A stretch of DNA of 62,000 bases from Chrysomallon squamiferum (Eukaryota > Mollusca > Gastropoda > Neomphalida > Peltospiridae), in the NCBI GenBank assembly GCA_012295275.1, contig CM022674.1:6791436-6853435 (forward strand), in the 5' to 3' direction. The position numbers and the translations under genes were made by a program. A model generated the notes under the pieces. The model saw only the letters and a list, made by a program, of their open reading frames with translations. It ran no database searches and was not told the origin of the DNA. Below are positions 11,933 through 32,161 of this stretch, in pieces (position 1 is the first letter of the stretch; each line of letters opens with the position of its first letter).

Positions 11933-13050
11933 ATAATAATAATAATAATAATAAGAAGAAGAATAAGAAGAAGAAGAAGAAGAAGAAAAAGACTGAAGAT
12001 AATGATGATTACCTATTACAAGAACACGTTTGTTTTTGTATTTCCGTGCATGTCTGTACGTTTGACTGTGTTCCTTAGTTCCAGGAAAAGTTTCCATTCC
12101 TTCTATTTCAGGAATACGTGGGACTGTGTAAAAACCAGAACCGACCAATACGCAGTCAAACGTCTCCGTTCGGACGTTTCCGGCATATTCCGTTGTCACG
12201 TTCCATTTACCGGTGACGTCATAATCGTTTGTTTGAGTTATGGATAGAACTTTTGTCTTAAACTGAATATATTTTATTACATCGAAATGTTCGGCGTATT
12301 TTTTTAAATACGTGTAAAATGTTTGATAAGTCAAAAAGGGCGGACATTCTGGCGGGAAAGGAAAGTCACTGTATGACGTCATCCACTTGCTGGTGTTAGA
12401 GATGAGGCATTCGTAAACTCCCGTTCCATCTCGACAGTCTTCGGAATAATTCCAAATACCACCTAAAAAAAAAGAATATTTAAAAATGTTTTTAAAAATA
12501 TTTAATAATAATAGGAACAAATTTATGTGTTTGCGATAAATTGTCAAAACATTTTCGAAAATAAATTCTTGTTTCTAAAATGATGTAAATATTAGATATT
12601 GATTATTTTCATTTTACTTGCATAATTTATGTTAATTACTTAGCTCTTAACATAAAGAGGGACGCTTATATCAAAACTGAAGTTTGTATAGTATTAAATT
12701 CATTGACACAAAACACACTTTTATTCTCCAGTGCTCCTAATCCTAGCCGAAACTTAAAGACTTGGACAAAAACCACACAACCTTTGCCTTAATACTAACC
12801 AAATCATGTAATCCCAGATCATATCATAAACCTAACGAACCTGAGTCCAAATGCCAAGGGTGTCATAACCCTACATATTTACCTACATTATAACTGTATG
12901 AATTATTAGACAGAGAAACACATTTTTAAACGAACCTAGGTCACCTCGTAACTCAAAGCAAACAGGTTCCAGACCCGCAGCAAGACACTCCTTCACAGAA
13001 CACAGACCAGCTACACCGGCACCAACAACAGCAACACGTCGTGCTGGCAT
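8593..13050 (-). CDS. Flavin-containing monooxygenase (FMO family), six exons, apparent frameshift in exon 4
   Basis: NADPH- and FAD-dependent S/N-oxygenase, anchored in the ER membrane. Exons: 12936-13050, 12013-12462, 11720-11775, 10719-11110, 9923-10164, 8593-8907. With the frameshift set aside the product is about 522 residues, close to the usual 530-550. It shows the FAD-binding GAGVAG at 10-15, the FMO signature F-P-G-x3-H-x3-Y at 164-174, the NADPH-binding GNGSSAG at 189-195, the distal FGTGYN motif in exon 4, and a C-terminal hydrophobic anchor just before the TAG. MPARR is chosen as the start because FMOs begin a few residues before the Rossmann strand. An in-frame Met lies 15 codons upstream at 13095. 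Exon 4 is 392 bp where the phases need 3n+1. The frame changes near 10850-10866, between GKIRV and DVSRVF. Either the gene is damaged or the assembly carries an indel. Confidence 0.92.
9120..9922. repeat. AAAT array with higher-order blocks in FMO intron 5
   Basis: (aaat)n runs alternate with a roughly 70-bp block reading ctaactaatcaatttaaaaa, then aaactaaactaaaactaaat and ataaactcaaata, seen about five times. The array ends at the exon 9923-10164 donor. Confidence 0.9.
10297..10566. mobile_element. Non-autonomous hAT-type MITE in FMO intron 4
   Basis: A 270-bp insertion flanked by perfect 8-bp direct repeats GTTTAGAC at 10289-10296 and 10567-10574, the target duplication length of hAT elements. 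It starts CACTGGTTTTCAACC and ends in the complement of CATAGGTTTTTT, imperfect terminal repeats of the CAnnGG type. The interior carries the ACGACCCCTTATGAGCAAC kind of sequence common in hAT-derived short elements. No coding frame. Confidence 0.8.
10850..10866 (-). other. Frameshift point in FMO exon 4
   Basis: Read from the exon start at 11110, the frame encodes FMO-like sequence through CEDVVTGLICGKIRV. Past about 10860 that frame loses family resemblance, and the next frame encodes DVSRVFAGTRLYAKTG and then DSVVFGTGYN, the conserved FMO distal segment. It ends in the phase exon 5 requires. One surplus base, possibly in the GGG run, or two missing bases would explain it. Confidence 0.75.
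11140..11580. repeat. AT-rich simple repeats in FMO intron 3
   Basis: Runs of tttta, aat, ataat and tta triplets, including a long (tta)n at about 11510-11566. Confidence 0.85.
11830..11995. repeat. Triplet repeats GAA/CTA/AAT in FMO intron 2
   Basis: Consecutive (gaa)n, (cta)n, (ata)n and (gaa)n tracts just downstream of the exon 12013-12462 donor. Confidence 0.9.
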
Positions 13051-16506
<3,456 letters not shown>

Positions 16507-18782
16507 CTAGAATCTCTCCCGGAAGTTCCGGCTGTCATGCGTGTGAGAGGAAGTAGCTCGATTTGTCTCCCTTGGATTTAATTCCCCTGCACTGTTCTTA
16601 TTCGCTGATCGACTGATGTTCACCACATCGTCGACGACGTCGGAGTCAAGACTACTCTTGACTAAATCATCGACATTAGCAGTGTCGTCGTTTTTGCCGA
16701 GGTCGTTGCCGTCGTTGGTTTGGATGTTTTCAACAGCGGGAGCATTTGAACTTTTGACTTTTGGCTCCTTGGGCTGGGAGGAAGTGCCAGGGTGGTGGGT
16801 GGAAGGTGTTTTTTTGCACCCCTCTGTATCCACCTCCACCTTGCACGATGATGCAAGATTTGGCTCGCTCTCCTTTTTGTTCATTTCCGACCGTCCATTC
16901 AGCCAGTACGTCTGCATAGCCTCTCCGTCCTGTAAAATACAGTTTGTTACAGATCATACTGAACGTGTGTTTTTATTAAACTGAATATACTTTATACCCG
17001 TACTCGGTCATTAACATAACCACGAGGACTGATGATAAATTGACTGAAGCCATGGGGGGGAGGGGGTGTCTTTGGTTAAGGATGAGGATGGACTGCTTGA
17101 TTTTAAACAGATAAGAATACAAAAGTATCAGTTTCTTCTTGTTGTTTTTTTTCTTTCACATTTCCCCCTACTGTTTTGCTCGAATCTCTGAGAGCTCCCT
17201 GAGTCACATGTTCTTGATTAATGTACATGTTTATAATGGATTAATTAACGTCCGTAGAAGTTCGTAGAAATTTATATGCATTAATTAATGTCCGTAAAAG
17301 TTCGTAGAAATTATTAATTAATGTTCGTAGAAGTTTAATATGTTATAAATATACACTTGTATTAGCAAATTATTTAATAATAATAATAATACTAGCTGAT
17401 CAAGTACAAGTATTATGATTATTATTAGTAGTAATAATGATAGTAATACTTGAAGTCATAGTAGTAATAGTGCCAGTGTTAGCAGTAGTAATAATGGTGA
17501 TAACTGTAATAGAAGTAGTAGTAGAAGTAGTTGTGCTACGAATAATTATAGTATAAGTATTAGTATAGTAATAGTAGTAGCAGTAGAAAGAACTAGGGTA
17601 GTACAAGTATTAGTGTAGTAGTAGTAGAAATAGAAAGAGTAGTAGAATAGTACAAGTATTAGTGTTTTGTAGTAGTAATAAAACGTATTCTTACCACAGT
17701 GACAGTTGAGTCTCTTTCGGACATGAGAAAGATTTTGTGATATTTCAGAGACTTGTACGCTTTAGTACTCAACTGTATCTTCCCTCCTGAATCAAGAACA
17801 ATAATAACATTTTAAAATATTTGTTTGTTCATTTACATTATTCTGCTATCAGCGTTTTAAACTACGCCATCCTTACATTAAGTATATTAAATACGATATA
17901 ACAGACCATTACTCTGTGTGACGTCATGTTTAGTTGCGTGACGTAACACAACTATCCACTAAACAGTATTTTAATATATGTTATTATGTTAGTTATATTA
18001 TATATCATTTACATTATGCAATGTAAAAGATAAATAAATATAAAAACAAATGAATTTAAAAAGCCCAGTAAAATTAAACAAATAAACGAATAAGTAAAAA
18101 AAAAATTAATTAATAACTTGAAATAAAAATGAAATAAAGTAAAATAATAAATAAATAAGTAAGTAAATAAATAGACTAATTACTTGTTTTGCTCTTCATA
18201 GTTTATTATACAATAAAAATATACTGTTTTTCTTTCTTCTTTTTCTAAAGATCTGTTCATTTTCTTTAATTAAATGTGAAAACCAGCACAGAACTCAAAA
18301 CAAATAAAATTATTCATTTATTTATTTATTTATTTATTTTAAATAAAACATTTCAGAAGGTGGTAGCGAGCATAAAAGCGACTGCCAAAAGATTTATGAA
18401 AGTTCTATAATTATTACGTAACGCCATTATGACGTCACGTCACTAACCTATTCCACTGGTTTTCATTACAGAGGCGATGATGACCGATCTTCCAAAAATA
18501 CAGTATCGTGGCATCCGAATCCCAATCACACCAGCCATGCTTGACCCTGAATAAAACAACAGAATCGTAATATATGTACATGAACAGTGTGTGTCTGTGT
18601 GTCTGTGTGTGTGTGAGTTTCATTAACATATGTTTAGTTACCTGTACTTATGCCAATTTTCATATCCACGTGCCTATCCGTAATAGTAAACAAACTTCGT
18701 TTCCTACCCAGCTCAATGAAATCTAAGGCTAAGTGAGCGATTTCAGCTGAATGACAGTGTTCCGTCCTCCTAGGAAGACCTG

Positions 18783-18819
<37 letters not shown>

Positions 18820-21800
18820 CTTTGGAGCAGGAACGACATGAATGAATGAATGAATGAGCATTGTCGACATGAATGAATGAATCAATGAATTGTCAATGAA
18901 TTATTATTATTATTATTGTTGTTGTTGTTGTTGTTGTTTGTGTTGTCGTTGTTGTTGTTGTTGTTGTTATTGTTATAGTTGTTGTTGTTATAAAGCACAT
19001 AAATGTTATTCTCCATTAATATCAACAACTACTACTACACCTGACGCCAACATGTAGGAGTCGTTGATGGTCTCCACTTTGTACACGTCGTAGAGTGATA
19101 CTTTATTGTCCAGCGTAACGTACAGGTTGTTCAACAAATCTACGATTTCCAGCGGTGTGTAGAGCGATGTCACCCGATTAAAGCCGACGATTTCCGAAAA
19201 CATGATCGTCGTGTATTTGAAATACTCGGCATCAGTACTTTCGTTCTGTTTCAGTTTTTTCGCCAGTGCTAGGGGCACAGTCTGATGAAGCAGGGTGTCT
19301 GACTTTTTTAATTCTCTCTGAAGTTCTTTTGTTTTTGTGACCACTGCCTGTGCGTACTTCTGTATTTCGCTGGTTTGAGCTTTTACGAAGTAGATGACGA
19401 GAGGACACATGAGGAAGACAACGAAAAGAAAAACGCCGTTAATCGTAAAGTTTCTGAAATTAATTTTTTTTTTTAAAAAGAAGAAAAAACAAGAATAATT
19501 AAACAAATAATTTTAAAGATGTAAAAATAAAAATAGAAAATAAACAAACTCTAGGTAAATATAAACAAAGTTTGCAAACAAAATTCTCTTTTTCTTTTGT
19601 TTTATTGACTGTAAAATATAATAATGACGTCATTTTCTTCCAATAACAGAAATGACGTAATGACGTAATTTCCCTTTGACATACACTATGTCAGATACTA
19701 TCATAATAATTTTCCTGTAATCTACTTATATCAATGACGTCATGTACTTATTTTACTGTTTCAAATGATAATTACGTCACCTAATTGTGTTCACATTACA
19801 CAATATAGCAGTGACGTCACATGTTTTATTTTTCCTGTAACGCTCATTCGTGATGTCACTTACGTGTTTTCCCTTTCAATAACGATCTCCGCCTCATCCT
19901 TGATCAACAGAGCAAGCTCTTGCTGTATCTGTAACAATGTGTCCAGATACAAAGTCATATTATCAAACCACCACTGGCCCCTAGGAACAGAAGGTGTATT
20001 GTTCAGCGAATGCCGAATCTCAAATCGGAACTTTTCGATAATTTCCGTCAAGTTCGTTCCGGTTTTCAGCATGCCCTTTTGGAAGATGCGGCCGACTTCT
20101 TTAGAATACAGCACTGCAGATCTGTAGTTGGATTTGAAGATGTTGACGTTTTTGTTGTATTCTTCGTAGATGGTCTTGTTGGGAAAACCGCCGTTGACGA
20201 AGTACACCACGCCGAGAGCTCGTTCAATACCTATTTGTTCCATGCCGGTAACGATTTTCTGATAGGACACCAGAATCTTCCATACGGACGCTGTGTTCGA
20301 GACGGTGATGGAGTCGTAGAGCCATTCAGCAAAAGGCTGTATCAGAGAATTGTAAAAAGCGATCTCCACGTAAATGTTAAAATTCTTTGGGTTCAGTAAT
20401 TTTCTGTGTTTATTTAAAAACGTGTGAAATTTGGACTTGGAGTGAAACTCGGATGTCTCTTCCCTCTTGAGCGGCCAGCTGGTCAGCTGGTCAAGCGCCT
20501 GGTCAGTGAGGAGGTACTCGTTTCTGAGAAACGTCTTCGTCTGCGGACCCAGGATGCTGAGGTACAAAACGGACATGTCGCGTTCTCGCTGGATGCTGTC
20601 GAGAAATATCCCAATACCAACACTGATGTGTACATTCATCTGAGTCTGAAACGTTTCGTAAATATTAATACAGCGTTAAAACATGTCATGAATATTAATA
20701 CAGCGTTAAAACATGTCATAAATATTAATACAGCATTAAAACATGTCATAAATATTAATACAGTATTAAAACATGTCATAAATATTAATACAGTATTAAA
20801 ACATGTCATAAATATTAATACTGTATTAAAACATTTCATAGATATTAATACAGCGTTAAAACATTTCATAAATATTAATACAGCATTAAAACATGTCATA
20901 AATATTAATACAGTATTAAAACATGTCATAAACATTAATACGGTATTAAAACATTTCATAAACATTAATACAGCATTAAAACATTTCATAAATATTAATA
21001 CGGCATTAAAACATTTCATAAATATTAATACGGTGTTAAAACATTTCATAAATATTAATACAGCATTAAAACATTTCATAAATATTAATAGAGTATTAAA
21101 ACATTTCATAAATATTAATACGGTGTTAAAACATTTCATAAATATTAATACAGCATTAAAACTATTCATAAATATTAATACGGTGTTAAAACATGTCATA
21201 AATATTAATACAGTATTAAAACGTGTCATAAATATTAATACGGTGTTAAAACATTTCATAAATATTAATACGGTGTTAAAACATGTCATAAATATTAATA
21301 CAGTATTAAAACATTCATAAATATTAATACAGTATTAAAACATTTCATATATATTAATACGGTATTAAAACATGTCATAAATATTAATACGGTATTAAAA
21401 CATTTCATAAATATTAATACAGTATTAAAACGTCATAAATATAAATACAGTATTAAAACATGTCATAAATATTAATACAGTAATAAAACAATGTCATAAA
21501 TATTAATACAGAATTTAAACACTCCATAAATATTAATACGGTATTCAAATGTTTCATAAATATTAATTGTGTATTTAAACAAAATATTTTATAAATACTT
21601 TCACAGTACTAAACATTTGTTTAATATTTACATAGTACTAAAACATTTCACAAATACTTATATAGTACTAAAACATTTCACAAACCTTACACATCACTAA
21701 AACATTTCACAAATACTTACACATCACTAAAACATTTCACAAATACTTACATAGTACTAAAACATTTCTCAAATACTTACATAGTACTAAAACATTTCAC

Positions 21801-24558
21801 AAATACTTACATAGTACTAAAACATTTCACAAATACTTATATAGTACTAAAACATTTCACAAATACTTACACATCACTAAAACATTTCACAAATACTTAC
21901 ATAGTACTAAAACATTTCTCAAATACTTACATAGTACTAAGACATTTCACAAATACTTACACATCACTAACACATTTCACAAATACTTTCACAGTATTAA
22001 AACACGAGTTTTTACACCAATCACAAATTACACGTCTTTATATCTATCACAAACAACGTGTTCTTACATCTATCACAAACTACACATCTTTACATCTATC
22101 ACAACAACGTGTTCTTACACCTATCACAAACTACACGTCTTTACATCTATCACAAACAACGTGTTCTTACATCTATCACAAACTACAAGTCTTTATATAT
22201 CTATCACAAAAACGTATTCTTATATCTATCACAAACAACATATTCTTATATCTACCACAAACTACTTGCTCTTAGATAGATCACAAACTACACGTCTTTA
22301 CATGTATCACAAACAACGTGTTCTTACATCTATCACAAACTACAAGTCTTTATATATCTATCACAAAAACGTATTCTTATATCTATCACAAACAACATAT
22401 TCTTATATCTACCACAAACTACTTGCTCTTAGATAGATCACAAACTACACGTCTTTACATGTATCACAAACAACGTATTTTTACATCTATCACAAACTAC
22501 GTGTTTTTACAAATTAAACGTCTTAACACCGATCACAAACAACGTTTTCTTACATCTATCACAAACAACGTATTCTTACATCTATCACAAACTACTTGTT
22601 CTTAGATATATCACAAACTACACGTCTTTACATGTATCACAAACAACGTATTTTTACATCTATCACAAACTACGTGTTTTTACAAATTAAACGTCTTAAC
22701 ACCGATCACAAACAACGTTTTCTTACATCTATCACAAACAACGTATTCTTACATCTATCACAAACTACTTGTTCTTAGATATATCACAAACTACACGTCT
22801 TTACATGTATCACAAACAACGTATTTTTACATCTATCACAAACTACGTGTTTTTACATCTGTCACAAACTACACGTCTTTACATCGATCACAAACAACGT
22901 GTTCTTACATCTAACACAAACTACGTGTTTTTACATCTGTCACAAACAACGTGTTCTTACATCTAACACAAACTACGTGTTATTACATCTGTCAGAAACA
23001 ACGTATTCTTACATCTAACACAAACTACAAGTCTCTACATCTATCACAAACAACGTGTTCTTACATCTAACATAAACTAAAGGTCTTTACATCGATCACA
23101 AACAACGTGTTCTTACATCTATCACAAAATAGGTGTTCTTACATCTATCACAAACTATACGTCTTTAAATCTGTCACAAACTACACGTCTTTAAATCTGT
23201 CACAAACTATACGTCTTTACATCTAACACAAACTACGTGTTCTTACATCTATCACAAACTACACGTCTTTACATCTAACACAAACAACGTGTTCTTACAT
23301 CTATCACAAACAAGGTGTTCATACATCTATCACAAACTATACGTCTTTAAATCTGTCACAAACTACTCGTCTTTAAATCTGTCACAAACTATACGTCTTT
23401 ACATCTAACACAAACTACGTGTTCTTACATCTATCACAAACTACACGTCTTTACATCTAACACAAACAACGTATTTTTACATCTATCACAAACTACACGT
23501 CTTTACATCTAACACAAACTACGTGTTCTTACATCTATCACAAACTACGTGCTCTTACATCTAACACAAACCACACGTCTTTAAATCTGTCACAAACTAT
23601 ACGTCTTTACATCTAACACAAACTACGTGTTCTTACATCTATCACAAACTATACGTCTACACATCTAACACAAACTACGTGCTCTTACATCTACCATCTG
23701 CGACTTCGTCTTCATGCTCTCACAGACGTTGTACACGGTGAAACTCCACAGGATAAGAATTGGAAACAGAATTAAAATGAGAATTTTTATAATTTGAAAT
23801 CGTTTCCCAGTATCCGTTAAAACATCGCTGCGACACCAGCCAACTGAATGAATAAACGAATGAAAGAGCGAAGTAATTAATGAATGAACGAACGAATAAA
23901 TGAACGAAATTATGGAAGAATGATGAGTTATTAATAACAGAAGGAACAGATCAACAAGTGAAAGGAAGGACAGTTGTATGAATGAATGAATGAATGAATT
24001 GGTGACAGAAAGAAAAAATGAATGAATGAATGAATGAATATAATCCAATATAAACAAAAATGATATTATGGAATCACATGAAAAAAAAATGTATGAACTG
24101 ATGAATTAATTCATTAATTTATGGATAAACAAACTAAAGAACAAATGAATCAAAAGACTGAATGAAAACGATATATGGATTAATTAAGAGACAGATGTAT
24201 GCGTGGAAACTGACGAACAATGAGATTAAAGACTTAATATAAAGAAAAAAAAAAGTTGATAAAGGAATATGAAAGAAAAACGAATAGTTTATAAAAGAAA
24301 AATAGAAGAAACAGTTCTGATTTAATAATATCATTTATTTATTTATTTATTTATTTTAACGTCTCCTGATTCATAATCCATTTCCATCCAGTTGTGATCA
24401 GTGATCATGAATATATATATATAAAATAAGACAGAAACAGACTTACAAATAAAATCAGATCTCGTATTGGGATTGGTAAACTCGATAATTTCTCGACTGT
24501 TCAAACTCGTGTTCTTCGAAAACCGAATCCGATTTGTACCACTGTGTTCTTCAGCCAT
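16507..24558 (-). CDS. Membrane NIT-domain / class III nucleotide cyclase paralogue A
   Basis: Receptor-type cyclase of 735 residues in eight exons: 24447-24558, 23695-23843, 19864-20645, 19041-19453, 18642-18779, 18448-18546, 17695-17786, 16507-16929. Order: cytosolic N-terminus (1-50), first membrane helix (about 55-78), a helical sensor region I read as a NIT (nitrate/nitrite-sensing) domain (88-347), second helix ending in CPLVIYFV, a TKTKELQREL coiled-coil linker, then a guanylate-cyclase fold with FSEIVGF, DVYKVETINDSYM and MPRYCIFG. The tail is acidic, rich in Ser and Asn. The first metal-binding Asp is Glu (435). Glu475, Asp479 and the base-reading Cys (547) are kept. The transition-state Asn and Arg are Ile (554) and Val (558), so cyclase activity is doubtful. 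Its partner lies head to head at 25956-31630. The cyclase fold is firm. The NIT name rests on architecture and remembered family features, not a search. Confidence 0.9.
19620..19862. promoter_or_regulatory. Cluster of CRE-like sites in cyclase A intron 3
   Basis: Within about 240 bp there are three perfect TGACGTCA octamers (19625-19632, 19735-19742, 19812-19819) plus several TGACGTAA or TTACGTCA near matches. Two of the segments are loosely similar over some 35 bp (tgacgtca followed by t-rich sequence and cctgtaa), so the cluster may have grown by duplication. The matching intron of cyclase B has none. Confidence 0.4.
20655..21585. repeat. 30-bp minisatellite, about 30 copies, in cyclase A intron 2
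   Basis: A strict 30-bp period with units like cataaatattaatacagc plus attaaaacattt, each holding the near-palindrome ATATTAATA. The array starts about 10 bp from the exon 3 acceptor. The chance open frames on both strands, full of repeated MKCFNTVLIF or HFININTVLK units, are by-products of a period divisible by three. Confidence 0.95.
21586..22005. repeat. Second 30-bp minisatellite subfamily, about 14 copies
   Basis: Units read aaatacttacatagtacta plus aaacatttcac with variant units containing acatcacta. Aligned to the neighbouring array they share taaaacatttca-aaata, so this is a diverged subfamily of the same 30-bp repeat. Confidence 0.9.
22006..23695. repeat. 26-bp minisatellite with higher-order structure, about 64 copies
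   Basis: Units alternate between cacaaactacacgtcttta and cacaaacaacgtgttcttac, each joined by catctat. Higher-order blocks are seen: a 157-bp block repeats at 22127, 22284 and 22441, and a 173-bp block at 22441, 22614 and 22787. The last unit runs into the exon 2 donor of cyclase A. Confidence 0.92.
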
Positions 24559-24560
24559 TA

Positions 24561-24568
24561 TGACGTCA
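24561..24568. promoter_or_regulatory. CRE-type palindrome at the start of cyclase A
   Basis: Perfect TGACGTCA, two bases upstream of the start codon at 24558. It fits a CREB/ATF site by sequence only. No equivalent was seen near the start of cyclase B. Confidence 0.4.
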
Positions 24569-24809
24569 CACCAAATGAGTTGTTTCCCTTCCTGTCCTAC
24601 TTTTCTCTGTTTCCCCTTCTGTTTCTTCTTTACCTTTTAATCTAAGAAATGATTGTTGTTTTAATTCCAGTTTCTCTGCTAAAACATCATAACAACAATT
24701 AATAAAACAAGCAAAGGAGTAGGACAGAAAATATATGTACATTTACCTTCTAAAATCTAAAAAGACCACTGAATGAATGTCCGCCTTTTTTCATCTCTGA
24801 AAATGATTA

Positions 24810-24822
24810 GAACCTTCTAGAA
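24810..24822. promoter_or_regulatory. Heat-shock-element-like triplet GAA-TTC-GAA
   Basis: GAACCTTCTAGAA has three alternating inverted nGAAn units with correct 2-base spacing, about 250 bp upstream of the cyclase A start. The match is to the consensus only. Confidence 0.35.
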
Positions 24823-25269
24823 TGATAATAAACAAATTTTGCGTTTCTAAGGCAACAGACGTCGTATTTAATTTCCATGGTCACGTTTTCTCAGTTTGGT
24901 TTGGACAGATCGTTAGCTGATTATCAAACTGCAGAATTTTCCAACATTTTATTTGTTATTATTTTTCGTACTTATCATTCGGCTGAGAAAGAAAAATAAT
25001 CGAAATTGGTACGTTGTCTTCGTTTATCTCCCTCTCGCCATTTTGGTTTATTTAACTTTCTTTGACACCCAGTAGCCGATGTATATATTTTTGTGCTGGG
25101 ATGTCACTAAACATTCATTCATTCGTTTAATCTTCCTCAATGTCTTGTTATTTTTCATTGTGTCACTCACTGACCCTAACTTTGTACGCCATTTTCTGTA
25201 AAAATGTTTACTACATTTGTTACGACTTTTTACTTTCTTTATTCTTTCTATACCTGTTTGGGTGTTTCT

Positions 25270-25323
<54 letters not shown>

Positions 25324-25403
25324 TCCATCTGTGTATGTGTGTGGATAGTTTATGTAGTTATGTGTATATGTATTATACGTATGTGGACATTCATCAAAAT
25401 CCA

Positions 25404-25483
<80 letters not shown>

Positions 25484-25955
25484 ATTATCTCTCTCTTGTA
25501 GGTTACATAGATTTCAGTCGGTGTTATCAACCATTCTCTGGGACGTAAACTGCTAAATTATAAATTACGATAGAGGTTAAGTAGTGTGTTGTCGGTTTTA
25601 ACATGAATTATTGCAAATATAATCACAGAAAACTGTAACTAAAACGAATCAGCTATGTCTTGTTTTTTTGGCTTTCTTTTTTCTTCTTCTTTTTTCTTTC
25701 TTTCTTTCTTTCTTTCTTTATTTATTTACTTATTTGTTTATTTGCTTGCTTGTTTTTAATTTATTTAATCGTATGTTCGTTTGTTTGTTTGTTTATTTAC
25801 CTATCTATTTATTTATCTTTTTCTCCTTTATTTATTTATTTATTTATTCATTTATTCATTTTCTCCTTTATTTATTTTATTTTATTTTATTTTGTTCATT
25901 TGAGTAGGGTTCATTTGCAGATTTTCGTTAGTGAAATATCTGTCCTACTGACGAA

Positions 25956-31630
<5,675 letters not shown>

Positions 31631-31888
31631 AGACCCATAGAGAGTTATCACATTTGTGACTACATATCGTTTCTTTTAAGCGTATAGCTTACGAGTGTTT
31701 CTGTTTCTAAATTATTCTTATATATATAGGTTTCAAGTATTGTTACAGTTTGTTTTTCTTGTTGTTTTGTTTTTAGGTTGTTTTATTTTTAAGTATATGA
31801 TTATTATTTATTATTTTTTTAAAATGCTGATGACATTCATTTTAAAAAATCTTTTATTATTATTTTCATCTTTTTCTTTTTAGAACAA

Positions 31889-31894
31889 AATAAA
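31889..31894 (+). terminator. Candidate poly(A) signal of cyclase B
   Basis: AATAAA about 260 bp after the stop codon, followed by a T-rich stretch. A second AATAAA is at 32156-32161. Confidence 0.45.
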
Positions 31895-32155
31895 GTTTTT
31901 TTAATATATTTACATTATGTATTATATATGTGCTAATATTTTTGTCAGTTACAAGTGTGCATGCAAAGATATCTGGGGTGCTTTTTAATCATGATTCATC
32001 TTACAGGCTTCTTTCTGTGTTGTGTTTGTGGCTTTATTTACTTCTATAATTTGTTTACCTTTCTTACACATGTAACGATTGTAATTGATAACATATCTTT
32101 TAGGTGTGTATATACTTACTACATTTAACTTATTTATTTTGCAAAATGTTGTGCA

Positions 32156-32161
32156 AATAAA
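32156..32161 (+). terminator. Second candidate poly(A) signal of cyclase B
   Basis: AATAAA about 525 bp after the stop, inside A-rich sequence. Alternative use with 31889-31894 is possible. Confidence 0.35.

Larger units (their letters stand above)
24559..25955. promoter_or_regulatory. Shared intergenic region between the divergent cyclases
   Basis: About 1.4 kb separates the two start codons, so it should contain both promoters and 5' UTRs. It holds a perfect TGACGTCA (CRE-type) octamer at 24561-24568, two bases before the minus-strand ATG, and a GAA-2-TTC-2-GAA heat-shock-type element at 24810-24822. It also holds a (GT)n tract at about 25275-25322, a (CT)n tract at about 25405-25478, and TTTA/CTTT tetranucleotide runs from 25680 to 25900 just upstream of the plus-strand gene. 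I saw no open frame resembling a protein. Confidence 0.55.

Noticed and set aside
20010-20399. Plus-strand frame of 129 residues, and its counterpart at 27540-28034 on the minus strand
   Set aside because: Both are antisense shadows of the conserved sensor exon; the similarity between them only reflects the paralogy.
20424-21320. Long open frames through the cyclase A exon 3 / satellite boundary on both strands
   Set aside because: They follow from a 30-bp repeat period, a multiple of three without stops. On the plus strand the frame is antisense to a real exon.
22058-22966. Tandem frames with repeated SQTTRLYIYH units
   Set aside because: Products of the 26-bp minisatellite; no start context, splice logic or protein family.
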